64,000 bases of DNA from Zhihengliuella halotolerans. Its GTDB lineage: Bacteria > Actinomycetota > Actinomycetes > Actinomycetales > Micrococcaceae. The position numbers were made by a program, and so were the translations under genes. The stretch spans positions 186,001-250,000 of the forward strand of contig NZ_SHLA01000001.1 of NCBI RefSeq assembly GCF_004217565.1, written 5' to 3'. Below the pieces are notes generated by a model. That model saw nothing but the letters and a program-made list of their open reading frames with translations, had not been told where the DNA came from and made no database searches. This document shows positions 8,134 through 16,639 of the stretch, in pieces (within the stretch, counting starts at the first letter, position 1; the number at the start of each line of letters is the position of its first letter).

Positions 8134-9669
8134 TCAGCGGTTCGTCGCGCCGCTGCCGGCCGTCTCGTCGGCCTCGTCCTCGGGCACGCCGCGTCCGGCC
8201 AGCCGCTCCGTCCATGCGGTCATGACCTCGGCGGAGGTCGGGCGCGTGAGCAGGCTGACGACGAGATAGACGGCGGCGGACGCGGCGAGGCCGAAGTAGA
8301 TCGGCTCGTTCGCGTAGACACCGCCGAACCGCTCCTCGGAGCGGATCTCGAGGATGATGATGGTCGCGATCGTGACGATCGTTCCGGCGGCCATGGAGGC
8401 GGCCGCTCCGATGCCGTTGCCGCGGCGGAACGTCAGCCCGCCGATGATCGGGATCAGCAGTCCGCCGACGAGGATGTCGTAGGAGATCGTCAGCGCGGCG
8501 ACGACGTCGTCGACGATGATCGCGAGCACCACCGTCACGACGCCGAGGGCCAGGACCCAGTAGCGGTTGCCGGTGATGTCGTGCTCGTCGACTTCGGCAC
8601 CCTCGGGGCGGCGGCCGCGGCCGAACCAGCCGGCCACGAGCGGGGTCACGTCGTTGCGGGCGACGGTGGCCGCGGCGATCAGGGCGCCGGACGCCGTCGA
8701 CATCATGGCCGCCACGGCCGCGGCCATGACGATGCCGCCGACGACGGCGGGCAGGACCTCGGTGGCCACCGACGCGAAGACGACGTCGTTGCCGGCTGAG
8801 GTGTCCAGATCGGGCAGGGCTGCGCGGGCCGCGAGGCCGATGGCGGCGCCGGCCACCCCGTAGAGGATGCAGTAGATGCCGGCGGAGGCGCCGCCCCAGC
8901 GGGCGATGGCCGGGGTGCGGGCGGTGAACACGCGCTGCCAGATGTCCTGGCCGATCAGCAGTCCGAGCGTGTAGACGACGAAGTACGTGATGATGGTCTG
9001 GGTGCCGATGCCGTCCCACTGGAAGAACTCGGCGGTCAGGCGCTCGCGGGCGCCGTCGATGCCGCCGGCCGCGCCGAGCGTGAACGGCAGCATGAGGGCG
9101 AAGACGCCGATGGTCTTGATGACGAACTGCACCTGGTCGGCCAGAGTGATCGACCACATGCCGCCGATCGTCGAGTAGAGGACGACGACGCCGCCGCCGA
9201 TGGCGATGCCGAGCCACTTTTCCCAGTCGAAGAGGACCACGAACACCGTCGCGTATGCGCTGGTCGACGTCGCGCAGAGCATCAGCGTGTAGGCGAGCAT
9301 GACGACCGACGACGTCTGCGTCGCCTGCCGTGAGCCGTAGCGCAGGGAAAGCATCTGCGAGACCGTGTAGATCTTCAGCCGCTGAAGGCGCGGCGCGAAG
9401 AGCAGGCTCAACAGCAGCACGCCCGTGCCGATAGCGATGACGAGCCACGCGCCCGAGATGCCGTACTGGTAGCCCAGGCCGACGCCGCCGACGGTGGATG
9501 CACCGCCGAGGACGAGCGCGGCCATCGTGCCCGTGTAGACGAACGGGCCGAGGCGCCGTCCGGCCACGAGGTAATCGCTGGTGCTGCGGGTGCGGGACTT
9601 GCCCCACCAGCCGAACAGGAGCATCGCGACGAGGTAGAGCCCGACGATGCCCGAATTGATGATGTCCAT
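8134..9669 (-). CDS. Sodium:solute symporter (SSS family)
   Basis: A 511-residue membrane protein with about 13 hydrophobic segments. The sequence shows the SSS core: DYLVAGRRLGPFVYTGTMAA near residue 33, ASTVGGVGLGYQYG for the sodium-site helix, and IGQDIWQRVFTARTP near the middle. The closest family type from reading is the SSS group that moves organic cations, amino acids and polyamines rather than sugars. ATG is preceded by GAGGGA at 5 nt. The gene diverges from an XRE-cupin regulator and a ureohydrolase, which suggests uptake of a guanidino compound or polyamine (inference). A perfect inverted repeat lies just upstream of its start. Confidence 0.88.
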   Translation of the reverse strand: MDIINSGIVGLYLVAMLLFGWWGKSRTRSTSDYLVAGRRLGPFVYTGTMAALVLGGASTVGGVGLGYQYGISGAWLVIAIGTGVLLLSLLFAPRLQRLKIYTVSQMLSLRYGSRQATQTSSVVMLAYTLMLCATSTSAYATVFVVLFDWEKWLGIAIGGGVVVLYSTIGGMWSITLADQVQFVIKTIGVFALMLPFTLGAAGGIDGARERLTAEFFQWDGIGTQTIITYFVVYTLGLLIGQDIWQRVFTARTPAIARWGGASAGIYCILYGVAGAAIGLAARAALPDLDTSAGNDVVFASVATEVLPAVVGGIVMAAAVAAMMSTASGALIAAATVARNDVTPLVAGWFGRGRRPEGAEVDEHDITGNRYWVLALGVVTVVLAIIVDDVVAALTISYDILVGGLLIPIIGGLTFRRGNGIGAAASMAAGTIVTIATIIILEIRSEERFGGVYANEPIYFGLAASAAVYLVVSLLTRPTSAEVMTAWTERLAGRGVPEDEADETAGSGATNR

Positions 9670-9682
9670 GAAGATCCCTCAA

Positions 9683-9700
9683 GGTAAACGAATGTTTACC
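9683..9700. promoter_or_regulatory. Palindromic operator upstream of the symporter gene
   Basis: GGTAAAC-GAAT-GTTTACC is a perfect 7-bp inverted repeat with a 4-nt spacer. It lies 14 nt before the symporter ATG, downstream of a possible minus-strand promoter (TTGTGC about 15-17 nt before TATACC). The position fits a repressor site. The neighbouring XRE-cupin protein is the obvious candidate to bind it (inference). Confidence 0.65.
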
Positions 9701-9822
9701 ATAGGGTATAGTGATGCGGCTCACCGCACAATCCCCCCGTAAGGTTGTTTCGTCGGGCGTCTGACCGAAGGGCCGCCTCGATGCCGGGTCCGCACGGGCC
9801 CGTAGCCGAAGGAGTACGTTTC

Positions 9823-10398
9823 ATGAAGGCACTGCCCGTCGAGCCGAGCAGCACCCCCGTCGCGATCGGTTCCCGCCTGCGGTCCGCCCGTCAGGTCAAG
9901 CGCATGACGATTGAGCAGCTCGCCGCGTCCACGGGGCTGACCAAGGGCTTCCTCTCGCGCGTCGAGCGCGATCTGACCTCTCCCTCCGTCGCCTCGCTCG
10001 TGACGATCTGCGAGGTGCTCTCGGTTTCCGTCGGCGAGCTGTTCGAGCGGCCGCAGACGCATCTGGTGCGCGCCGGAGAGCGGCTCGGCGTCTCGCTGGG
10101 CGGGCAGGGCATTCGCGAGCAGCTGCTGACGGCGCGCTCGGAGCGGAGAATCCAGGTCATTCGCGCGGAGATCGAGCCCCACGGCGTCGGCGAGGAGGAG
10201 ATGTACTCCGTCGACTGCGAAGTCGAAGTCCTCTATGTCGAGTCCGGCGAGTTCGTCCTCAAGCTCTCGGGTGGAGACTATGCGCTGTCCGCGGGGGACA
10301 CGATCACGTTCCCGGGCCGGGAGCCGCACACCTGGGTCAATCCGAGTGATGACACCGCCGTCGTGCATTGGACCCTCGTCCTTTCCGGTCGCGACTGA
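9823..10398 (+). CDS. XRE-family regulator with C-terminal cupin domain
   Basis: The frame opens earlier with a TTG, but ATG 9823 with GAAGGAG 8 nt upstream gives a 191-residue protein of standard length. Residues about 15-75 form an XRE helix-turn-helix (LRSARQVKRMTIEQLAASTG, then KGFLSRVERDLTSPSVASL). Residues about 115-188 form a cupin_2 domain with the VLYVESGEFVLKLSG and DTITFPGREPHTW strands. The class includes PuuR-type regulators, in which the cupin senses a small metabolite. It is transcribed away from the symporter and toward the ureohydrolase, so it probably controls both. Confidence 0.92.
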   Translation: MKALPVEPSSTPVAIGSRLRSARQVKRMTIEQLAASTGLTKGFLSRVERDLTSPSVASLVTICEVLSVSVGELFERPQTHLVRAGERLGVSLGGQGIREQLLTARSERRIQVIRAEIEPHGVGEEEMYSVDCEVEVLYVESGEFVLKLSGGDYALSAGDTITFPGREPHTWVNPSDDTAVVHWTLVLSGRD

Positions 10399-10417
10399 GG
10401 TCGACTGCGCGGGGGCG

Positions 10418-10446
10418 TTGACGGGGGCCTGTGATGCACCTAGCAT
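10418..10446 (+). promoter_or_regulatory. Promoter for the ureohydrolase/TPP-enzyme operon
   Basis: TTGACG (10418-10423) and TAGCAT (10441-10446) are separated by exactly 17 nt, a good sigma-70-type promoter about 100 nt before the agmatinase-like ATG. The leader downstream is AT-rich with short CAAC/GTTG half-sites around 10460-10487 that might bind a regulator; that part is speculative. Confidence 0.6.
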
Positions 10447-10549
10447 CGTATGAGAAAACAACTGTTGACTGATGCGCAACAATCGTCGGGCTGGAGACAC
10501 GGACGTCGGCCGCCCGGCGCGCGGCTGCGCTCGTCGTGAGGAGAACCCC

Positions 10550-11527
10550 ATGGAAGAGATCCGCGTCAACGAAGGCGGCCACGTCGGCCCCATCGACTCG
10601 TCCCAGATCCCGCGCTACGCCGGCGCCGCGACCTACGCCCGCCTGCCGCGCCTGGACCAGGTCGACTCCGCCGACATCAAGATCGTCGGCGTTCCCTTCG
10701 ACACCGGCGTGTCCTACCGCCCGGGTGCGCGCTTCGGAGCCACCCACGTCCGCGAGGCCTCGCGCTTGCTGCGCCCCTACAACCCCGCGATGGACGTCAG
10801 CCCGTTCGCGAACGTCCAGGTCGCCGACGCCGGCGACATGGCCGTGAACCCTTTCAACATCGACGAGGCCATCGCCACGATCGAGCGCAACGCGCTCGAA
10901 CTGACCGCCGACGGCGCCTCCCTCATGACGATCGGCGGCGACCACACGATCGCCCTGCCGCTGCTTCGCGCCGCCTCGGAGCGCGCCGGCGCCCCGGTCG
11001 CCCTCCTGCACTTCGACGCGCACCTCGACACCTGGGACAGCTACTTCGGTGCCGACTACACCCACGGGACCCCGTTCCGCCGCGCCGTCGAAGAGGGCAT
11101 CGTGGACACCGATGCCATCAGCCACGTCGGCACGCGCGGCCCGCTGTACGGCAAGAAGGACCTCGACGACGACGAGCGCATGGGATTCGGCATCATCACC
11201 AGCGCCGATGTCTTCCGCCGCGGAGTCGACGACGTCGTCGCGACCCTGCGCGAGCGCGTCGGCGACCGCCCGCTCTACATCTCCGTCGACATCGACGTGC
11301 TCGACCCGGCCCACGCTCCGGGCACCGGCACGCCGGAGGCCGGCGGCATGACGAGCCGCGAAATGCTCGAGATCCTGCGCGGGCTGCGCGGGCTCAACCT
11401 CGTGGGAGCCGACGTCGTCGAGGTCGCCCCGGCCTACGACCACGCCGAGCTCACGGGCGTCGCCGCGTCGCACGTCTGCTACGACCTGATCACCCTCATG
11501 TCGGACCTGCGGGCTTCCAAGGCATGA
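10550..11527 (+). CDS. Agmatinase/guanidinobutyrase-like ureohydrolase
   Basis: ATG 10550 follows GAGGAGA and gives 325 residues. The binuclear manganese site of the arginase/agmatinase family is complete: GGDHT (about residue 129), DAHLD (about 155) and [17 protein letters not shown] (about 247-263). The enzyme hydrolyses a guanidino group to urea. Sequence alone does not separate agmatinase, guanidinobutyrase and guanidinopropionase. The pairing with a TPP-dependent decarboxylase-like enzyme and a sodium symporter resembles the gbuA neighbourhood in Pseudomonas, so 4-guanidinobutyrate is a plausible substrate. Its stop overlaps the next ATG. Confidence 0.88.
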   Translation: MEEIRVNEGGHVGPIDSSQIPRYAGAATYARLPRLDQVDSADIKIVGVPFDTGVSYRPGARFGATHVREASRLLRPYNPAMDVSPFANVQVADAGDMAVNPFNIDEAIATIERNALELTADGASLMTIGGDHTIALPLLRAASERAGAPVALLHFDAHLDTWDSYFGADYTHGTPFRRAVEEGIVDTDAISHVGTRGPLYGKKDLDDDERMGFGIITSADVFRRGVDDVVATLRERVGDRPLYISVDIDVLDPAHAPGTGTPEAGGMTSREMLEILRGLRGLNLVGADVVEVAPAYDHAELTGVAASHVCYDLITLMSDLRASKA

Positions 11528-13176
11528 GCCGGCGTAACGGCGGCGACCTGGTCGTCGAGGCACTCGCCGGCCTCGGCGCGCGCACGGTCTTCGGGATCCC
11601 AGGCCAGCACGCGCTCGGCCTCTTCGACGCGCTCGGCCGCTCGCCGTTGCAGTTCGTTTCCTCCCGGGTGGAGAACAACGCGGCGTTTGCGGCCGACGGC
11701 TACAGCCGCGCGACGGGCGAGCCGGGGGTGCTGTTCCTCTCGACCGGTCCGGGCGCGTTGACCGCGCTGGCCGGCTTGCAGGAGGCCTACGCGACCGGGG
11801 TGCCGGTCGTCGTCGTCGCGAGCCAGGTCCCGGCCGCCGGGCTCGGCGGCACCCGCAAGGGTATGCTGCACCAGCTCGACGAGCAGACCGCGGCGGCAGC
11901 CCAGGTCACCAAGACGCAGCGCACCGTGCGCACGGCGTCGGCCATCGGGCCGGCTCTGCGCTCGGCATGGGCGGAGGCTACGGCGGCCCCGGCCGGGCCT
12001 GTCTGGGTCGAGGTCCCGCAGGACCTGCTGCTCGCAGACACGGACCTGCCGGCCACCGCGGCGGCGGCTGTCGCGCCCGTCGGCCCGCAGCCGCTCGCGC
12101 CCGAACTCGTCACCGAAGCGTCCCGGCTGCTGGCCGCGGCCCGGCGCCCGGCGATCATCGCAGGCGGCGGAGTCCGCCGCGCGGGGGCCGAAGAAGCACT
12201 CGCGGCCCTGGCTGAGAGGCTCGAAGCCGTCGTCGTCTGCAGCCCCGGCGGGCATGGCGCGTACCCGTGGGAGCACCCGCTCTCGCTTCAGTCCTGGATC
12301 GAGGACCGGCACGTCACCGACGTGCTCGAGGACGCCGACGTGCTGCTCGCGGTCGGGACCTCGCTCGGCGAAGTCACCTCGAACTATTTCACTATGGCCC
12401 CGCGTGGGCGGCTCGTACAGATCGACGCCGAGGCCCGCGTGCTCGGTTCCAACCACCCCGGCCTCGGCCTGCATGCTGATGCGAGGACTGCCCTCGAACT
12501 CCTCTCAGCCGCACTGGAGCCGCTGGACGTGGGCGCCTCCGACTGGCACGGCAAGACCGCACGGGCGCGCGTGGCGGCGACGCTGGACGCGGTGCGCGAC
12601 CGGCTCGACGGGCAGGAGCTGGGCCACGAGCGCGCCTTCATGCAGGCGCTGCGCGACGGCGTCCCCGAAGACGCGCAGACGTTCTGGGACATGACGATCG
12701 CCGCCTACTGGGGCTGGTCCTGCTGGGACTCGCGCCGCGGCGGATTCCACTCCGCGCAAGGCGCCGGCGGGCTCGGCTACGGTTTCCCCGCTGCGCTCGG
12801 CGCCGCCGTCGGACTGTCCGGCACGCGGAATGCCGGGCGCGTGCTCGCAGTCTCGGGCGACGGATCGGCGATGTACTCCATCGCCGAGCTCGCGACGGCA
12901 CGCCAGCACGACGCCAATGTGACCTGGGTGATCGTCGACGACGGTGGCTACGGGATCCTGCGCGAGTACATGACCGACACGTTCGGTGCGGCGACGGCGA
13001 CGGAACTCGCCCGCCCGGATTTCGTGGCCCTGGCCGAGTCCTTCGGCGTGCCCGCGCGCCGCGTTGAGCCCGGGGACGTGCGCGAGGCACTCGAGCAAGC
13101 CTGGACGGCCTCGGGACCGAACGTGATCGTGGTCCCGACGTTGCTGCGGATGTTCGCTCCCACGCACCTGGCCTGA
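11524..13176 (+). CDS. TPP-dependent decarboxylase-like enzyme (IlvB/AruI family)
   Basis: A 550-residue protein with the three domains of the acetolactate synthase/benzoylformate decarboxylase superfamily: N-terminal pyrimidine-binding domain ([15 protein letters not shown], catalytic-type Glu in [19 protein letters not shown] near residue 50), central FAD/DHS-like domain ([12 protein letters not shown]) and C-terminal pyrophosphate domain. The metal-binding motif reads SGDGSAMYS near residue 444 and ends in IVDDGGYG near 471, with Asp-Asp where many relatives have Asn-Asn. ATG 11524 overlaps the ureohydrolase stop, so the two act together. A 2-ketoarginine decarboxylase-like role (giving 4-guanidinobutyraldehyde) would link logically to a guanidinobutyrase; this is inference. 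It is not expected to be biosynthetic acetolactate synthase, as no small subunit gene is nearby. Confidence 0.82.
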   Translation: MSRRNGGDLVVEALAGLGARTVFGIPGQHALGLFDALGRSPLQFVSSRVENNAAFAADGYSRATGEPGVLFLSTGPGALTALAGLQEAYATGVPVVVVASQVPAAGLGGTRKGMLHQLDEQTAAAAQVTKTQRTVRTASAIGPALRSAWAEATAAPAGPVWVEVPQDLLLADTDLPATAAAAVAPVGPQPLAPELVTEASRLLAAARRPAIIAGGGVRRAGAEEALAALAERLEAVVVCSPGGHGAYPWEHPLSLQSWIEDRHVTDVLEDADVLLAVGTSLGEVTSNYFTMAPRGRLVQIDAEARVLGSNHPGLGLHADARTALELLSAALEPLDVGASDWHGKTARARVAATLDAVRDRLDGQELGHERAFMQALRDGVPEDAQTFWDMTIAAYWGWSCWDSRRGGFHSAQGAGGLGYGFPAALGAAVGLSGTRNAGRVLAVSGDGSAMYSIAELATARQHDANVTWVIVDDGGYGILREYMTDTFGAATATELARPDFVALAESFGVPARRVEPGDVREALEQAWTASGPNVIVVPTLLRMFAPTHLA

Positions 13177-13188
13177 CTCCGACTCCGC

Positions 13189-13219
13189 GGGGGACCGTGC
13201 CGCACCGGGCCGGTTCCCC
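13189..13219. terminator. Possible terminator after the TPP enzyme gene
   Basis: GGGGGACCG pairs with CGGTTCCCC (one G-T wobble) across a 13-nt loop, 13 nt after the stop codon. No T-run follows. It separates the upstream operon from the alcohol dehydrogenase gene. Confidence 0.45.
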
Positions 13220-13265
13220 GTAGGCTGGTGGGCGAAGAGCAGCAGCCGAACGATCAGGAGTACCC

Positions 13266-14336
13266 ATGCGCGCCGCCATGATCCACGCCCCAGGTGACAT
13301 CCGCGTCGAGGACCGCCCCGAACCGGGCATCGTGCACGCGAGCGACGCCGTCGTGCAAGTCAGCGCCTCCTGCGTGTGCGGGTCCGACCTCTGGCCCTAT
13401 CGGGGCGTCCGCGAAATCGCGCGGCCGCGGCCGATCGGCCATGAGTTCGTCGGCCGCGTGAGCGCGGTCGGCACCGCCGTCCGGAACGTCGCGGTAGGCG
13501 ACTTCGTCATCACCCCCTGGGCCAACAGCTGCGGCGAGTGCGAGAACTGCCGCAACGGAGTGCTCGTCGCGTGCGAACGCGCGGCTGGCTGGGGCTGGAC
13601 CGACGCCGAGGGAGAGCCGGTCGACGGCGGCCAGGGGCAGTCCGTGCGCGTGCCGAACGCCGACGGGACGCTCGTCGTCGTCGACGCGTTCAGCGGCCCG
13701 GATGCACCGGAGCCGGACGAAGCGATGCTCAAGTCCTTCCTGGCCTTGACCGACGTGATGGGCACCGGGCACCACGCGGCCGTTGCCGCCGGGGTGGGCA
13801 CCGGGAAGACCGTCGTCGTGGTTGGCGACGGCGCCGTCGGCCTGAGCGCGGTGCTGGCGGCGAAGCGGCTTGGCGCGGAGCGAATCGTCGCGATGTCCCG
13901 TCACGAGGACCGGGCGGCGATGGCCCGCGAGTTCGGTGCCAGCGACGTCGTCGCTGAACGCGGGAAGGAGGGCGCCGAGAAGGTGCGCGAGTTGCTCGGC
14001 GGGCGTCTGGCCGACTGCGTGCTCGAATGCGTCGGCAGCAAGGAATCGATGGAACAGGCGCTGCGGTCGACGCGGCCTGGAGGATCCCTCGGCTTCGTCG
14101 GCGTCCCGGCCGGCGGGGCCGAACTGCCGGCCGGCGTGCTCTTCGCCAAGAACATCACCGTCGCTGGGGGCGCGGCGTCCACCCGCCTGTACATCCCCGA
14201 ACTGCTCGCCGAGGTCCTCGACGGCAGCATCGACCCGGGCCGCGTCTTCGACTCGGTGCTGCCCCTCGAAGAGGCCGCCGAGGCTTACCGGGCCATGGAC
14301 GAACGCCGCTCCATCAAGGTGATGCTGCGCCCGTAA
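13266..14336 (+). CDS. Zinc-dependent alcohol dehydrogenase (MDR family)
   Basis: A 356-residue medium-chain dehydrogenase/reductase. The catalytic zinc ligands are seen in CVCGSD (about residue 39) and IGHEFVG (about residue 60). The structural zinc lobe has four cysteines in CGECENCRNGVLVAC (about residues 90-104). The nucleotide-binding motif is VVGDGAVGLSAVLAAK near residue 180, followed by an acid-poor loop (SRHED) that could favour NADP. AGGAG lies 5 nt before the ATG. A hairpin separates it from the TPP enzyme gene, so it may be its own unit; the substrate is unknown. One could imagine it handling the aldehyde made upstream, but nothing in the sequence proves it. Confidence 0.88.
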   Translation: MRAAMIHAPGDIRVEDRPEPGIVHASDAVVQVSASCVCGSDLWPYRGVREIARPRPIGHEFVGRVSAVGTAVRNVAVGDFVITPWANSCGECENCRNGVLVACERAAGWGWTDAEGEPVDGGQGQSVRVPNADGTLVVVDAFSGPDAPEPDEAMLKSFLALTDVMGTGHHAAVAAGVGTGKTVVVVGDGAVGLSAVLAAKRLGAERIVAMSRHEDRAAMAREFGASDVVAERGKEGAEKVRELLGGRLADCVLECVGSKESMEQALRSTRPGGSLGFVGVPAGGAELPAGVLFAKNITVAGGAASTRLYIPELLAEVLDGSIDPGRVFDSVLPLEEAAEAYRAMDERRSIKVMLRP

Positions 14337-14377
14337 CCGGGGCCATAGCTGACGGGTTTGTCGCTGAACCGTCGGGT

Positions 14378-16348
14378 TCACCAGGGTGGTTCGTCGTCTG
14401 CTGCGTTCCACCGTCGCCGGCGTTCCTCGGCGGCCTCTTCAGGACTCTGACCGGTGGCAGGGTCCCAGCGGGGAGGGGAACCTTCTTCAAGCGCGAACGA
14501 CCGTGCGGTCTCCGCGTCCCAGCGGGCTTCGAATTCTCTTTCACTCACGCTCGGGTTCCAGCCCGGCGGGCTGCTCTCGTCGCTGCCGCCCGCGCCCGTC
14601 TTCGGACCCGTGTTCGGGCTTGGGTCCTCGTTTAGGGTGGGTCCCGTGTCCGGGGCAGGGTCCGGTAGCGCGTCCTGCTTCGGCGTCCCCTCGGCTTCGG
14701 GTGCCACCGGTGGTGGTGGTTCGGGTCGGTGATGCCTGCCGCGGCGGGTGAGCACATTGACTGTTGGGTGGTATGCGCCGGTCGGGTCGTACCAAGGCGG
14801 TGCTTTCACGTGCGGGACTCCGCCAGTCATGCGGATCTCCCAGCCCGAGGACTCGAGATGATGGTGGTGGAACCAGCAGAGCAGCACCCCGTTGTCGGTG
14901 TGCGTCGGGCCGTTTTCGGCGTGGGCGTGCACGTGGTGGATTTCGCACCAGGAGGCCGGGATTGTGCACCCGGGGATCACGCACCCGCCGTCACGGGCTG
15001 TGATGGCCCGGCGCTGGTGGGCGTTGAAGACTCGTTCCTTCGAACCCAGGGCCACGATGCGGCCAGCACGGTCGAAGACGACTTTCTGCACGGCCCCGGC
15101 GCATGCGATGCGGTGGCCGATCCGGGCTGGTGCGGGGATGTCGATGCCGTCCAGGGTCGCGCTCCCGGACGGATCGCTCAGGTCTTCGGCGGTGATGTGC
15201 ACGAGCAGGGTCGCGGCGTCTCCGCCCAGTGAAGGGGTTTCGGCGGCGCGTGCGGCGGCGGTGAGGATCGAGGCGAGCACGTCGTGGCGTTTCTGCGCGG
15301 GCGTACGCTCATCAATGACCGGCGTCCCGGAGACAACGGTACTGCCGCCGCCAGCGGTGCTGGCCTCGCCTGCGGCTTCGGAATCGGCGTTCTCAGTATC
15401 GGTTTCGGTCTCGGGGTTCGGGTCGGTGCCGTGGGTGCGGGCCGCGGGATTCAGATACGCCGAGAGCAGCCGGGTGAGTTGGGCGGCGGTTTCGGGCATC
15501 AGGTTCCCGCGGACCGGGATCAGCCCGTCCCGGGCGGAGCCCAGGCTCAGGCCGCGGCGGGTGGTGGCGCGTGAGGCCTCGGGGTCGGGCCCGTCCTGAT
15601 CCAGGTGCGCTTCCCAGACCTGAGCGTGGATCTTGACCTCCGCGTACGTCGCCGCCGGCACGCCCGTGCTGGCGGAGTCGTCCGGAGTGTTGGTGTCGTC
15701 GCCTGCCGCGGCGTCCGGTCCGGTGCCTGTGTTGTCGGCTTCGGCTGCCGGGTCCTCGCCGGCGGAGTCCCGTGTTGCCGAGTCTTGTCCGGCGGAGTCC
15801 GGTCCGGTGGTGGTGGCGGTGGCGGTGGCCACGAGCGCGGCTTCAGCCGCGGAGACTGCGCCCGGGTCCGCCCGGGGTGCGACGCGGGTGAGCATCCCGG
15901 TGAGCAGTTCCGCGGTCTCGATGCCGAGGCTGCCGGTGTGCAGGGCGTCCGCGATGTCCGGGAACCTCGCCGGCAGTTCTTCGCCGGTCAACGAGACACC
16001 GGCCCGGGTCCGCGCGTCCAGTCCCGCCCGCCGGCGGACCTCACTCCCCGGGGCGCCGGTGAGGCGCTCGAGCAGCTCGGACCCGGTCCGGCACCCGTAC
16101 CGGGCCGAGAGTCGGTCCTCGCCCAGACCTTTACTGGAGCGGTCCTCGATCTCCCCGGCGGTGCGGACGCGGAGGGCGTCGACGATCCGGCCGAGTTCCT
16201 CGACCGCACCCGTGGCGTGCACGAGGTCCGCGTCACTCAGAGACCCGACCTCGGGGCAGAGCCCGGTCAGGTGCTTGGCGGCCTCGCGCATCCGGCCCGC
16301 GGCGCCGGAAGCGGCGGTGGGGGTCTCGGAGGGGTGCGTGATGGCCAT
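14378..16348 (-). CDS. DUF222/13E12-family HNH endonuclease
   Basis: This 656-residue protein has an N-terminal DUF222 region (about residues 20-420) and a C-terminal HNH nuclease domain (about 445-520) with CVIPGC, WCEIHHVHAHAENGPTHTDN and LLCWFHHHHLE, giving the paired zinc cysteines and metal-binding histidines. The family is abundant in actinobacterial genomes, often as many dispersed copies. It may be linked to group I introns or self-mobile elements, but its role is not known. A low-complexity acidic insert (residues about 175-220, rich in D, S, A and T) and a C-terminal tail with repeated W-N/D-P-type motifs are clade-variable. The ATG follows a TAAAAT hexamer at 6 nt, so the mRNA may be leaderless. 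Confidence 0.9.
   Translation of the reverse strand: MAITHPSETPTAASGAAGRMREAAKHLTGLCPEVGSLSDADLVHATGAVEELGRIVDALRVRTAGEIEDRSSKGLGEDRLSARYGCRTGSELLERLTGAPGSEVRRRAGLDARTRAGVSLTGEELPARFPDIADALHTGSLGIETAELLTGMLTRVAPRADPGAVSAAEAALVATATATTTGPDSAGQDSATRDSAGEDPAAEADNTGTGPDAAAGDDTNTPDDSASTGVPAATYAEVKIHAQVWEAHLDQDGPDPEASRATTRRGLSLGSARDGLIPVRGNLMPETAAQLTRLLSAYLNPAARTHGTDPNPETETDTENADSEAAGEASTAGGGSTVVSGTPVIDERTPAQKRHDVLASILTAAARAAETPSLGGDAATLLVHITAEDLSDPSGSATLDGIDIPAPARIGHRIACAGAVQKVVFDRAGRIVALGSKERVFNAHQRRAITARDGGCVIPGCTIPASWCEIHHVHAHAENGPTHTDNGVLLCWFHHHHLESSGWEIRMTGGVPHVKAPPWYDPTGAYHPTVNVLTRRGRHHRPEPPPPVAPEAEGTPKQDALPDPAPDTGPTLNEDPSPNTGPKTGAGGSDESSPPGWNPSVSEREFEARWDAETARSFALEEGSPPRWDPATGQSPEEAAEERRRRWNAADDEPPW
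15690..15835. repeat. Low-complexity coding repeat inside the HNH endonuclease gene
   Basis: This stretch contains several imperfect copies of a short GGCGGAGTCC-like unit and ends in a run of GGT/GGC triplets. On the coding strand it gives repeated DSA/EDP units in the linker between the DUF222 and HNH parts. Such a region is prone to length change by slippage. Confidence 0.55.
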
Positions 16349-16354
16349 GCCCCT

Positions 16355-16360
16355 ATTTTA
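16355..16360 (-). promoter_or_regulatory. -10 element of a likely leaderless promoter (HNH gene)
   Basis: On the minus strand TAAAAT ends 6 nt before the HNH gene ATG, leaving no room for an untranslated leader with a Shine-Dalgarno site. No clear -35 is seen. Confidence 0.45.
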
Positions 16361-16574
16361 GTATGTATCCACGATCAGCGGTAGGGGCGTGTGGATAAAA
16401 ACGAAACTGTGTTCGAGTTTGTGGATCAGAAGTCCTGACCCCAATTGTACCGTCGTGGGAGGATACTTGAGGCACGCAACCGTTTCGCGGGGACATTGAC
16501 ATGGGGGTGCCACGCTGCTCGGGCCGGCTCGAAATCGTGATCCGCATCAGGCGACGTGGAAGCGGCCGTCGCGT

Positions 16575-16612
16575 GAAAGCGACGGGCGACCACGCCGTCG
16601 TCGTGCGCTTTC
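16575..16612. terminator. Possible terminator downstream of the SNF2 helicase gene
   Basis: GAAAGCG pairs perfectly with CGCTTTC, with partial pairing inside the loop, 28 nt after the helicase stop (minus strand). The rest of 16349-16639 holds only the HNH gene promoter and no convincing gene. Confidence 0.35.
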
Positions 16613-16639
16613 AGGGCGCCGGCGGGCGACCCGTGAACG

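Noticed and set aside
16353-16547. Open frame of 64 codons upstream of the HNH gene
   Set aside because: It overlaps the HNH gene promoter, lacks a ribosome binding site and has no recognisable pattern.
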